A stretch of 19,921 bases of DNA from positions 1 through 19,921 of the forward strand of contig JBBPZZ010000058.1 of NCBI GenBank assembly GCA_038198445.1, read 5' to 3'. The notes below the pieces were generated by a model that was not told where the DNA came from, made no database searches, and saw only the letters and a program-made list of their open reading frames with translations. The position numbers were made by a program, and so were the translations under genes. Positions 19,671-19,921 of the stretch are shown in pieces (the stretch's first letter is position 1; every line of letters begins with the position of its first letter). This stretch comes from JACDDK01 sp038198445 (GTDB lineage: Bacteria; Actinomycetota; Rubrobacteria; Rubrobacterales; Rubrobacteraceae).

Positions 19671-19921
19671 GTGACGACGGACGCTCTTGCGAGATTGCGG
19701 GACTTGCTGGAGGAACTTTTCCAGTTCGAGAACGCCGAGCTGGACTTCGGCATCTACCGCATCATGAACCACAAGCGTAGAGAGGTGCGCCGCTTTTTGG
19801 AAGAGGGCCTGCCGCGCATCGTGGACGAGGCGCTCGCGGGCGGCGCGGTGGCCCGGCAGACCGGGCGGGCGGAGGAGTTGCGCCGGACGTCGGAGCAGGT
19901 GAAGGAGACTTTCGGCGAGTA
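19671..19921 (+). CDS. N-terminus of a Mod-like site-specific DNA methyltransferase (3' end outside window)
   Basis: The GTG at 19671 opens a frame that stays open to the end of the window (83 codons). GGAGG (19662-19666) lies 4 bases before it. The protein begins LARLRDLLEELFQFENAELD, then FGIYRIMNHKRREVRRFLEE, the characteristic N-terminal block of large adenine-specific methyltransferases of the Mod type (LFQf..aDLDFGIYRImn.kR), found in type III-like and other large restriction-modification systems. No methyltransferase motif (DPPY, FxGxG) is reached within the window, so activity cannot be judged. It lies just downstream of a toxin-antitoxin pair, which suggests the start of a defence island. 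Confidence 0.72.
   Translation, partial: MTTDALARLRDLLEELFQFENAELDFGIYRIMNHKRREVRRFLEEGLPRIVDEALAGGAVARQTGRAEELRRTSEQVKETFGE

Noticed and set aside
1..19921. CRISPR arrays, tRNA/rRNA genes, insertion sequences
   Set aside because: I saw no regularly spaced repeats, cloverleaf-like sequences with acceptor/T-loop marks, rRNA core sequences, or transposase text on either strand.

Overview
The window is high-GC bacterial DNA with strong Shine-Dalgarno sites, many GTG/TTG starts, and protein families typical of deep-branching Actinobacteriota. My best guess is Rubrobacter or a close relative: actinobacterial-type GabT, a class E-like sortase, a CsbD stress protein, a phasin-like helical protein and a complete menaquinone cluster. 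The taxon is inferred from the proteins and no marker gene proves it.

Left part (1-2866, + strand): a GABA catabolism cluster, with the 3' part of a succinate-semialdehyde dehydrogenase gene (gabD), an APC permease with a large in-frame internal deletion, and gabT. Next (3042-6282) come single-gene units: bioY (-), a CsbD-like stress gene (+) behind a possible sigma-B-type promoter, a phasin-like gene (-), and two tandem sortase-like lipoproteins that share an identical 5' end. A 47-codon relic of an FGGY sugar kinase follows (6284-6448).

Central part (6561-15333, + strand): one tightly packed, partly overlapping operon for the isochorismate (classical) menaquinone pathway. The order is menF, menD, an SRPBCC gene, menH, menB, menC, a secreted GH16-like protein gene, and menE. 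These take chorismate to isochorismate, SEPHCHC, SHCHC, OSB, OSB-CoA and DHNA-CoA. menA and the final methyltransferase are not in this window. The SRPBCC and GH16 genes are embedded passengers of unknown relation to menaquinone.

Right part: a malic enzyme-RidA operon (-), a cold-shock gene with a two-hairpin leader (+), and a membrane fatty acid desaturase (+). After these comes a mosaic region: a small DUF4926-like gene, a relic of the aspartate carbamoyltransferase C-terminus on the opposite strand, a RelB/Phd-RelE-type toxin-antitoxin pair, and the first 83 codons of a Mod-like DNA methyltransferase that runs off the window. This end looks like the border of a mobile or defence island.

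Three decayed genes in 20 kb (permease, sugar kinase, pyrB) point to repeated small deletions and rearrangements. No rRNA, tRNA, CRISPR array or insertion sequence was recognised.
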